A stretch of DNA of 64,000 nucleotides, taken from Acidobacteriota bacterium. Its GTDB lineage: Bacteria; Acidobacteriota; Terriglobia; Acidiferrales; UBA7541. The notes beneath the pieces are model-generated. The model made no database searches, was not told the origin of the DNA, and worked only from the letters and a program-made list of their open reading frames with translations. The stretch lies in assembly GCA_013286465.1 (NCBI GenBank), contig JABDFR010000005.1:1-64000 (forward strand), in the 5' to 3' direction. Positions 48,510 through 56,731 of the stretch are shown here, one piece after another. Numbering within the stretch: the first letter of the stretch is position 1; each line of letters starts with the position of its first letter. Both the position numbers and the translations under genes were made by a program.

Positions 48510-50069
48510 ATGAAACCGCCATGCGATGAAGCCGTCATTCGTTCGGCGAACGCCGGTGCTCGGTGCACGCAGCAAGCCGAGCGCTGGATCCTCGCAGCCA
48601 CCATTCTCGGATCGAGCATGGCCTTCATCGATAGCACGGTCGTCAATGTAGCCCTGCCCGCCCTGCAAGCAGATCTGCACGCCACCGTCATCGGCGTGCA
48701 ATGGGTGGTCGAGTCGTACGGCTTATTCCTCGGTGCCTTGATTCTGGTTGGCGGCTCTTTCGGCGATATGTTCGGACGCCGCGCCACATTTCTCATCGGC
48801 GTCGGAGTCTTCGCGGCTGCTTCGATAGCGTGCGGATTCGCCGCCAACATCCAGCAACTGGTGATCGCCCGCAGCCTTCAAGGCATCGGAGCTGCATTTC
48901 TCGTCCCCGGCAGCCTTTCGATCATCAGCGCGAATTTTGACGAAGCAACTCGCGGCCAGGCGATCGGAACCTGGTCTGGCTTCACCGCGATGACCACCGC
49001 GATAGGGCCGGTTCTCGGCGGCTGGCTGATCGAGCACGCCTCATGGCGCTGGGCGTTCTTTATTAATGTTCCCATCGCGGCGATGGTGATTCTGATCTCG
49101 CTCCGTCATATTCCCGAAAGCCGCAATCCAGCGGGCACGAGCGTGGATTGGCTCGGCGCGGCGATCGCCACGCTCGGATTAGCGGGCGTGGTTTATAGCC
49201 TCATTGAATCGACGAACCGCGGTTGGAGCGATCCGCCGGTTTTCGGAAGCTTGATCGTGGGCGGAGCTTGCCTGGTTGGATTTGCATTCGTAGAGGCTCG
49301 GCTAAATTCACCCATGGTTCCACTGGCGCTGTTCCGTTCCCGCGGTTTCAGCGGGGCGAACCTGCTCACTTTTTTTCTGTATGCCGCTATGGGGATTTTC
49401 TTTTTCCTTTTTCCGCTGAACCTGATCCAGGTGCAGGGATATTCGACGACCGCAACCGGCGCGGCCGCGCTTCCGTTCATCTTTCTAATGTTCCTGCTTT
49501 CGCGATGGTCTGGCGGTTTGGTGGCGCGTTACGGCGCGAGAATGCCGCTCATTGTTGGGCCGCTAATCGCGGCAATCGGCTTCGCGATGTTTGCGGCGCC
49601 GGGAGCGGGAGTGAATTATTGGAAAGGATTTTTCCCGGCGTTCCTGGTGCTCGGATTCGGATTTGCGATTAGCGTGGCTCCTCTGACTACCGTGGTGATG
49701 GACGCGGTCGACCAGGAACGCGCGGGCACCGCGTCAGGCATCAACAACGCGGTGGCGCGTGTCGCCGGCGTGCTGGCCATCGCGATTCTTGGAATTGTGA
49801 TGGTGAAATTGTTTAGCTCGAGTCTGGATCGCAGTCTCGGAGCCGGCCAGATCGCGCCGGGCATTTTCGATTACATTCGATCGAACGAGATCAAGCTCGC
49901 GGGAATGGATGTGCCCTCGGGCCTAGACGCCGATACAGCCGCGCTGGTCCGCGCATCAATTTCCCATGCGTTTGTGTTTGGATTCCGGACGATCATGCTG
50001 ATCTGCGCAGGCTTGTCGGTCGCGAGTTCCGCGACTGCAGCGCTGATGATTCCCGGTAAAGCTCGTTAA
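48510..50069 (+). CDS. MFS transporter, DHA2-like drug:H+ antiporter (14 TM type)
   Basis: ILGSSMAFIDSTVVNVALPALQADL; GGSFGDMFGRRATFLIGVGVF; GPVLGGWLIEHASWRWAFFINVPI. Confidence 0.9.
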   Translation: MKPPCDEAVIRSANAGARCTQQAERWILAATILGSSMAFIDSTVVNVALPALQADLHATVIGVQWVVESYGLFLGALILVGGSFGDMFGRRATFLIGVGVFAAASIACGFAANIQQLVIARSLQGIGAAFLVPGSLSIISANFDEATRGQAIGTWSGFTAMTTAIGPVLGGWLIEHASWRWAFFINVPIAAMVILISLRHIPESRNPAGTSVDWLGAAIATLGLAGVVYSLIESTNRGWSDPPVFGSLIVGGACLVGFAFVEARLNSPMVPLALFRSRGFSGANLLTFFLYAAMGIFFFLFPLNLIQVQGYSTTATGAAALPFIFLMFLLSRWSGGLVARYGARMPLIVGPLIAAIGFAMFAAPGAGVNYWKGFFPAFLVLGFGFAISVAPLTTVVMDAVDQERAGTASGINNAVARVAGVLAIAILGIVMVKLFSSSLDRSLGAGQIAPGIFDYIRSNEIKLAGMDVPSGLDADTAALVRASISHAFVFGFRTIMLICAGLSVASSATAALMIPGKAR

Positions 50070-50101
50070 GCCACGCACGACTTTCTGAAAATTCCTCGTT
50101 C

Positions 50102-51529
50102 TTAGACATCGACTACTTTTCCCGGATTCATTCGGTTGTCAGGATCCAGCGCTCGCTTGATGGTGCGCATGATTTCCACGGCGTGTCCATGTTCGTCCTT
50201 CAGATATTTCATTTTCCCGGAGCCGATGCCGTGTTCCCCGGTGCAAGTGCCGGACATGCGCAGAGCTCGCTCCACCACTCGCTGCGAAAAACGAGCCGCT
50301 TCCTCGAGTTCCGATTTATTTTTGGGGTCGATCATGCACAGCACGTGAAAATTTCCGTCGCCTACATGGCCAACGATCGTCGCCGGGAACGAAAAATTGG
50401 CGAGATCGCTTTTCGTTTCCGTAATGCATTCAGCGAGGCGCGAAATTGGCACGCAGACGTCCGTAGAAAGAACTTCGGCGCCCGGGCGCAGCGCTCGCGA
50501 TGCGAAATAAGCGTTATGCCGCGCGCTCCAGAGCTGCTCCATGTCTTCCAGATTCGTTTTCCATTGAAAACCCTGCCCGCCGTGCTCGGCCGCGATGGTC
50601 TGCACAAGCTCGGCCTGTTCCCGCACATCGCGACTATTCATCCCGTGAAATTCAAAAAATAAAGTAGGGAGCACCGCAAGGTCGATTTTCGAATAACGAT
50701 TGATGGCATCGATTTGTTTCTCATCTAGAAATTCGATGCGCGCGAGCCCGACGCCTAATTGAATGCTTTCGATCACGGTTTCGACGGCGCCGCGTATGCT
50801 TTCGAACGAACAGATCGCCACGGAAACAGCTTCGGGCAAGGGATGCAGCCGCAGAGTCACTTCGGTGAGAACGCCAAGCGTTCCTTCCGAGCCTACAAAA
50901 AGATGCGTGAGATCGTAGCCCGCGGCGGATTTGCGCGCGCGCGTGCCGGTGTGAATTACAGAGCCGTCTGCGAGCACCACCGTCAGGCCCAAAACATTTT
51001 CGCTCATGGTGCCATAGCGCACGGCCGTAGTTCCGGAAGCGCGAGTGCTGGCCATGCCGCCGAGCGTAGCGTCGGCGCCGGGATCGACGAAAAAAGTTAG
51101 CCCGGTATTGTTGAGTGCTGCAACGAGCTGTTTGCGAGTGACGCCGGCCTCGACCGTGGCATCGCAATCTTCGGCGCTCACGCGCAGCACTTTGTTCATC
51201 TCGCGAAGATCGATTGTGATGCCGCCGTGCAGCGCGTTCACGTGGCCTTCAACGGATGTGCCTGCGCCGAATGGAATCACAGGAATGTGGTGCCGCGCGC
51301 TGATTTTCAGAATTTCGCTCACTTCCGCGGTGCTGCGCGGAAAGCAGACGATGTCCGGTGATGCGTGCAAATGGTAGGACTCGCCGTGGCTATGATGCTC
51401 GCGCTGCACTTCGGAAGTGGTAGCGCGCGCGCCGAGAAGCGCTTGGAGATCCGCGAGAGCGGCCTCCACAATTTTGACGTTGACCGATGAAGTCGAACCG
51501 AGTGCCATAGGGATAGCTGCCAGCGTCAA
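50102..51529 (-). CDS. FAD-linked oxidase (D-lactate dehydrogenase/glycolate oxidase GlcD family)
   Basis: IPVIPFGAGTSVEGHVNALHGGITIDL; GGMASTRASGTTAVRYGTM; HVGDGNFHVLCMID; GTCTGEHGIGSGKMKYL. Confidence 0.9.
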   Translation of the reverse strand: MTLAAIPMALGSTSSVNVKIVEAALADLQALLGARATTSEVQREHHSHGESYHLHASPDIVCFPRSTAEVSEILKISARHHIPVIPFGAGTSVEGHVNALHGGITIDLREMNKVLRVSAEDCDATVEAGVTRKQLVAALNNTGLTFFVDPGADATLGGMASTRASGTTAVRYGTMSENVLGLTVVLADGSVIHTGTRARKSAAGYDLTHLFVGSEGTLGVLTEVTLRLHPLPEAVSVAICSFESIRGAVETVIESIQLGVGLARIEFLDEKQIDAINRYSKIDLAVLPTLFFEFHGMNSRDVREQAELVQTIAAEHGGQGFQWKTNLEDMEQLWSARHNAYFASRALRPGAEVLSTDVCVPISRLAECITETKSDLANFSFPATIVGHVGDGNFHVLCMIDPKNKSELEEAARFSQRVVERALRMSGTCTGEHGIGSGKMKYLKDEHGHAVEIMRTIKRALDPDNRMNPGKVVDV

Positions 51530-51587
51530 AATAGTAATAAATGATGCGAGGGATTGCTCAGAAATTCACACGAAACCGTCGAAGCCG

Positions 51588-54050
51588 CTATTCCTCGGGA
51601 AGTACCGGCAGCACCATCATACTCACCGTGGAAGGATCATCGCGCAGCTTCAGATACAAGAGCGTGCCGTTAGGACGCGGCACATTGAGACTCCCGTCTA
51701 CGAAGCCCGCAGGCACCGGGACCGTGAGTTTGAATTCGGGATCGGAGGCGACCGAATCAATCAAAAATAAATTCGCGCCGCTCAATTTGCATTGCTGGTC
51801 CGGTTTGTCCGGGCAGCGAATCTCCTTGAGAGACGGAACGCGCACGAGGTTCGCAAGCGGCGTCCAGTCGCCCTTGTTACCATCCGCATCTACGGGACGA
51901 AATCGCAGCGGCCCGAATGCCGACGCTCCAAAACTCTTCGTGGGATCTAAAATCGCGAGCGCCGTCTGAGAATCCTGCAGGAGCAAATTGCCGTCAGCCT
52001 CGCTGAGCAAAATGTGAAACGATTCATCCGCAGTGGCCACTTCAATTTTCTCGCTGTGCGAAAGCCTCTCCGGAACCTCCGTCTTCACAAAAAACGAGAG
52101 CCGTCCTCCCTGCGCAAGCTCGTCCTCGCTGCCGAAGCGAATCGCCGAAAGCTGCGGCCCTCGCTGAACACTTTTGCTCAGCAGCGCGACCTTGGGGCGA
52201 GGCGGCGCGACGGTCGATTGCACGTCGAGTACTCGTCCATCCCGCAGCGTAACGCGCGCCGTTAATTTTTCCTCCGGTTGCAGCGCGTTCGTAGGCGAAT
52301 TGTTCAACGCCGCCAGTCGCAATTCGTCTTTCTGGTCGGCGCGCGTCAATTTTGCGGGGATGAAGTGGATTCCATTCAATTCGAAGCTGTCCACTTCATC
52401 AAGCCGCGTTCCCTTCAGCACGCCCTGCTGGTCGCCAGCGTTAATCGTGAAACGCTCGAGCCGCGCCACCTCCGAATACGCGCGCAGATCGAATTCGTCA
52501 GGCTCCGCCAAGCCATACTGCTTCACTTTTACTTTCACGATACCCGCAGTCTGATCCTTAAGCGGAAGTTGCAGTTCGAGCTCGTCGGCCTTGGCGGGTT
52601 TCCACGAAGTTTTCAGCTCTTCGCCGCCCGCCGCGACCACGCTGATTTTCTCGACGCACGCCGCAGCCGACGACTCCAAGTGAATCGATTCGTCGCGGCC
52701 GACAATCACCGCGTTGCGCTCGGCCGGCGGAATCACCCACTTGGTCGAATGAGCCGAACTCAACTTAAAACGTGGGCCTTCAAAAGACTCGAAGCCCCAA
52801 TGCCCGCTGAGCGTTCCTGTCTCTTCTTGATCGAGTTGGCCGGCGTGAAGCGCGCGTGTATCGATAACGAATCCGTCGCGCGCCGCGTCTGCCGCAGCCG
52901 GAAGATCGATGGCCGCTCCGGATTTGCTCTCCACATGAAGAACAAAATCGTGCGCGATGTCGCTGGCGAAGACCAGCGGCGCGCCTTCCACGGCAAGCAC
53001 CAGCGGCGATTTTTGCAAGCAAGCCACCGCATCGGTATTCCGCGCCCGCAACGGAGGCAATTGCGCGGCCTCCACCGGCGGCAGACCCACCACCAGCACG
53101 GATTTCGGCTTGTTGAACGAAGGCGGATTGTTCAAACGAAGATTCAATTCCTGCTGCTTCGGCTGCGCCAGCGCCGGTATATATTGATATTCCGCCGTGT
53201 GGAGCGTGCTCAGAATGCGCACGAGATCCACCACCGCGCCCACATACGCGCTGTAAAACCCGCCCCCGGCGATCGAAGTGCCGCTCATCGCGCCGATGAA
53301 ATCAGACGACGGCCCGGAAGTGAGAGCGTTGACCATCGATTGGCTGTGGCCGTCGTCTAGCACGAGTTGATCGCTATTCTGCGATAGGCACGGCGCTTGT
53401 TGCTCCACCGGCTTATCGAAACATTTGGGGTCGAGTTTGACGTTCAGCGCGCGAGCCAGCAGCACCGAGCGTTCCTGAAGTTCTTTCGGATCGGTCTCCG
53501 ACGTTTCCTTCACTCCACTCAAGTATTTGTCGAGCCGCAGGCGATCCAGGCTCGCCTGATTCAGATCCTGCGACGCGCGCACGAATGTCCCGGGCTTGCC
53601 GCGCACCGCCCCGCGCAGAGTACTGAAATCGCCGCCAGTCTCTGGTGCGAGAAAAAGCAGCGCTTGTTGCGCGTCAGCCGGAACCGTGACGATGATTCCT
53701 TCCTGGCGCACTTGGCGATTCCAAGTTTCGGCGCGGGTGAACCAGTTATCCGGCGGCGGATTTGTGGAGCCGCGAAGAAACGCGACGATCAGCAGATAGC
53801 GAACCGACTGGTTCTCAGGAAAATCCGGATGGATCCACAGCCGGTCGCCGGGCTGCAGGTTTGGCACGTCCGCGATCGGCAACATCTTGCCGCCCCGCGT
53901 GACAGTGATCTCCAGGCGAGGCCCGGTTAAATCGAATGCAGCAGCATCTGCTCGAGCGATTCCTGATGCAAGAAGCAGCAGTGTGAAAAGCGCGAAGACT
54001 GCTGGGAAAAAATTGCGGACTGCTGAAAAACGAAAGCCGCTAGACCCCAT
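51588..54050 (-). CDS. Large secreted/exported protein of unknown function
   Basis: 820-aa uninterrupted ORF, signal peptide-like N-terminus (FFPAVFALFTLLLLASGIARADA); no family recognised by eye. Confidence 0.75.
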   Translation of the reverse strand: MGSSGFRFSAVRNFFPAVFALFTLLLLASGIARADAAAFDLTGPRLEITVTRGGKMLPIADVPNLQPGDRLWIHPDFPENQSVRYLLIVAFLRGSTNPPPDNWFTRAETWNRQVRQEGIIVTVPADAQQALLFLAPETGGDFSTLRGAVRGKPGTFVRASQDLNQASLDRLRLDKYLSGVKETSETDPKELQERSVLLARALNVKLDPKCFDKPVEQQAPCLSQNSDQLVLDDGHSQSMVNALTSGPSSDFIGAMSGTSIAGGGFYSAYVGAVVDLVRILSTLHTAEYQYIPALAQPKQQELNLRLNNPPSFNKPKSVLVVGLPPVEAAQLPPLRARNTDAVACLQKSPLVLAVEGAPLVFASDIAHDFVLHVESKSGAAIDLPAAADAARDGFVIDTRALHAGQLDQEETGTLSGHWGFESFEGPRFKLSSAHSTKWVIPPAERNAVIVGRDESIHLESSAAACVEKISVVAAGGEELKTSWKPAKADELELQLPLKDQTAGIVKVKVKQYGLAEPDEFDLRAYSEVARLERFTINAGDQQGVLKGTRLDEVDSFELNGIHFIPAKLTRADQKDELRLAALNNSPTNALQPEEKLTARVTLRDGRVLDVQSTVAPPRPKVALLSKSVQRGPQLSAIRFGSEDELAQGGRLSFFVKTEVPERLSHSEKIEVATADESFHILLSEADGNLLLQDSQTALAILDPTKSFGASAFGPLRFRPVDADGNKGDWTPLANLVRVPSLKEIRCPDKPDQQCKLSGANLFLIDSVASDPEFKLTVPVPAGFVDGSLNVPRPNGTLLYLKLRDDPSTVSMMVLPVLPEE

Positions 54051-54205
54051 TTCTGATTTGCTCCTGGGGCCGGGATGAATATGGTACTAAATCCAAAACG
54101 CACTCGGCTAACGATATACCGATTCAATTGCTAAGAATGTTCCCCAATTCGAAACTGCCAGCTGCGGATCAGCAGCGATCTCATCATCGGGAGTTGACAG
54201 CTGGA

Positions 54206-54865
54206 TTATTGGGGCAAAATCGGAAAGCCGAGCTTTTGCAATTCTCCGCGTAAGTGTTCGACGGACTGATAACGAATTCCGCGAATTCCTGCCGCGCGGG
54301 CCTGCTGCAAATTTTCCTCGCGGTCATCGATGAAAAGGGTTTCCTGCGGCGGCATTCCGAGCGCTTTAATACAAGCCTGATAGATTTCTGGCTCCGGTTT
54401 TGCACTCCGTGCTTCCGCGGAAAAAACTTGATGGTCGAAATGCCTGATCCATGTGAAATTGTTTCGCATGTGCGCGATCATATCCACCGGCATGTTAGAG
54501 AGAATTGCGGTTTTGTAGCCCCCCGAATGGATTCGCTCGAGCCAGCGAACCATCGGCTCATTGATCTCACTCCACTGATCCATATCTAGCTGGCGCACGT
54601 GTGCGATTGTTTTCGCATCGATTTTCACGCCGGATTGGGCGGCGAATTTGTGCCAGTATTCAGTTGGAGGCAGGTCGCCGCGATCATACGGTGCTCGCGT
54701 TGATTGATAGATCGGGAGGAATGTTTTCGGATCGATTTTGAAAATCGAGGCCATGCGCTCTAGGGCCTCCGTTGTGGGCTGATGGCAGAGGACTTCGCCG
54801 TAGTCCAGAATTACTGCTCGGATTTTTGGAGGGTTGGTTGGTGTGAGTTGATTCTCTCTGGCCAT
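54206..54865 (-). CDS. HAD-superfamily hydrolase (HAD-IA)
   Basis: AVILDYGEVLCH; YKTAILSNMPVDM; AKPEPEIYQACIKALGMPPQETLFIDDREENLQQARAAGI. Confidence 0.88.
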   Translation of the reverse strand: MARENQLTPTNPPKIRAVILDYGEVLCHQPTTEALERMASIFKIDPKTFLPIYQSTRAPYDRGDLPPTEYWHKFAAQSGVKIDAKTIAHVRQLDMDQWSEINEPMVRWLERIHSGGYKTAILSNMPVDMIAHMRNNFTWIRHFDHQVFSAEARSAKPEPEIYQACIKALGMPPQETLFIDDREENLQQARAAGIRGIRYQSVEHLRGELQKLGFPILPQ

Positions 54866-54923
54866 TTATTCGTTCTTTCTCGATGCTGATTTAGTGAAAT
54901 CGATTCGCGCACTGGCTTCACAG

Positions 54924-55027
54924 TAGGGGAGGGTTCTTTAGGCCCTCCCGGTTTCCGTGACGAGCGAAACGTAAAAGGCTGTGGCAAGAGAGCCGAACGG
55001 AAGGAGGGTCTAAAGCACCCTCCCCTA
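54924..55027. mobile_element. MITE-like element, 104 bp with 25-bp terminal inverted repeats
   Basis: Left TIR taggggagggttctttaggccctcc (54924-54948); reverse complement of right TIR taggggagggtgctttagaccctcc (55003-55027); 23/25 identical; TA at both ends. Confidence 0.65.
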
Positions 55028-55522
55028 TTCGGACTCCAGCGCCAGATTTTCCTTTGTCAGATTTAGATATTCTTGCAGGACGCTCACTACCAACTCGTGA
55101 TCTTCGCGCTGAGGCAGGCCTGACACCGTAATAGTGCCTATACAGCCCGTGCCGGCCAGCAGGATTGGAAAGCAGCCACCGTGCGGCGCGTAATCTTTCA
55201 GATCGAGGCCGGTTTTCGATTGCAGCGTGGCTTGATTGCGTTGATGCGTCAGGCCGATCGCGTAGGAACTTCGGTGGTAGCGTTGGACTACGTTGCGTTT
55301 GCGGCGAATCCAATCGAGATTGTCCGGCGTCGTTCCCGGCATCGCGTAGGCGAACAGCGGATGACCGAGGAGCTGAATATCAATGGCTACCGCGGCGCCA
55401 CGTTTTTCGGCCGCGGCTTTTAGCGCTGATCCAATGGCCCAGGCCGCTTCGGCGTCAAAAGTTTTGAATTGCAGCCGCTTTTCTTGCAGCGCGATTTTTT
55501 CGAGATCGCTATCGATACTCAT
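55025..55522 (-). CDS. UPF0303/heme-degrading-domain (GlcG-HbpS-like) protein
   Basis: GSALKAAAEKRGAAVAIDIQLLGHPLFAYAMPGTTPDNLDWIRRKRNVVQRYHRSSYAIG; HGGCFPILLAGTGCIGTITVSGLPQREDHELV. Confidence 0.85.
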   Translation of the reverse strand: MSIDSDLEKIALQEKRLQFKTFDAEAAWAIGSALKAAAEKRGAAVAIDIQLLGHPLFAYAMPGTTPDNLDWIRRKRNVVQRYHRSSYAIGLTHQRNQATLQSKTGLDLKDYAPHGGCFPILLAGTGCIGTITVSGLPQREDHELVVSVLQEYLNLTKENLALESE

Positions 55523-55534
55523 AAAAGTTTCGTC

Positions 55535-56599
55535 TCATTTAAGTTGAATGAATGGCATTTCGGCGCGAGCTGCGGCGCTTTTGATCGCGGCTTCGATCAC
55601 GGTAATCACGGAAAACGCATCCTGAGGAGTTACCGGATTTGGCCCGCCGGCGCTTATGGCGTCGCGGATTCCTTCGTAATAGGCGAGGTAGTTTCCGGGA
55701 ATATTCGGCACCTGCCGCGTTTCGAAACCATCGTCGCGTCTTGTAATCAATGTTCCCATCTGCGGATCGTTCCCCCAGCCCGGGCTGCCGGGTATCTCGC
55801 CGCGCTTCAGCGATTCTTCCTGAGTGTCCATGCCGAATTTGGTGTAACTGCCGAGCGCGCCGTGAACCGTGAAGCGCGGAGTTTCCGCGGCGACGAGCGA
55901 CGCGCCGTGAAGAATCACGCGGCTGCGGCCGTAGCGGAGGATCACGTGGAAGTAGTCCGTGGTTTGCCCCAACGGGCGTTGCACTTCCAGGTCCGCGTAA
56001 ATTCCGTCAGGCAGTCCGAAAAGTTGCATGGCCTGATCAACCAAATGCGGGCCAAGATCGAACCAAAGACCGCCGCCGGGAACAGGCTGCTCGCGCCAGC
56101 GCTGACGTGGTTCGGGGCGATAGCGGTCATAGTGAGATTCGAAGTGGACGACGTCGCCGAGCGCGTTATCCGCGAGCAATTTCCGCAGCGTCAAGAAGTC
56201 GGCGTCCCAGCGCCGGTTCTGGAATACTGATAGCAATCGTCGGCGGCTCGCAGCCAGTGCGACCAACTGCGCTGCTTCGGCGACCGTGTTCGTGAACGGC
56301 TTGTCGACGACTACGTGCTTCTCTTCGTCCAGAGCTTTGCGCGCCAGATCGAAGTGCGTGGGATTCGGCGTGGCGATCACGATCAAATCAATTTCCGGAA
56401 GCGCGAAGGCGTCCTCGGGCTTCGCCAACACGGTCGCGTCCCAGTCTTTTTTTACTTTTGCAGCATCGCTCGAAACGATGTGAGTGAGTTGCAGCCCGGG
56501 CACACGGGCGAGCAGCGGCGCGTGGAAGGTTTTGCCGGCGAATCCGTAGCCGAGAAGAGCGACTTTCAGCGGTGGAGTGTTTTTTAACGGGTCAGGCAC
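55535..56599 (-). CDS. Gfo/Idh/MocA-family oxidoreductase
   Basis: LKVALLGYGFAGKTFHAPLLARVPGLQLTHIVSS; IDLIVIATPNPTHFDLARKALDEEKHVVVDKPFTNT; WFDLGPHLVDQAMQLFG. Confidence 0.92.
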   Translation of the reverse strand: MPDPLKNTPPLKVALLGYGFAGKTFHAPLLARVPGLQLTHIVSSDAAKVKKDWDATVLAKPEDAFALPEIDLIVIATPNPTHFDLARKALDEEKHVVVDKPFTNTVAEAAQLVALAASRRRLLSVFQNRRWDADFLTLRKLLADNALGDVVHFESHYDRYRPEPRQRWREQPVPGGGLWFDLGPHLVDQAMQLFGLPDGIYADLEVQRPLGQTTDYFHVILRYGRSRVILHGASLVAAETPRFTVHGALGSYTKFGMDTQEESLKRGEIPGSPGWGNDPQMGTLITRRDDGFETRQVPNIPGNYLAYYEGIRDAISAGGPNPVTPQDAFSVITVIEAAIKSAAARAEMPFIQLK

Positions 56600-56731
56600 G
56601 TCGCAATCTCCTTAGTCCGCGAACCCGCGGACGAGCCTGAAAGTTCTTGCTTCGCCGATACCCATTCTCTATTCTCAAGCCGCGCGTGAGCACCGGCCGT
56701 GGTGCAACATTCTACTTGAGGTGGAATCCAC

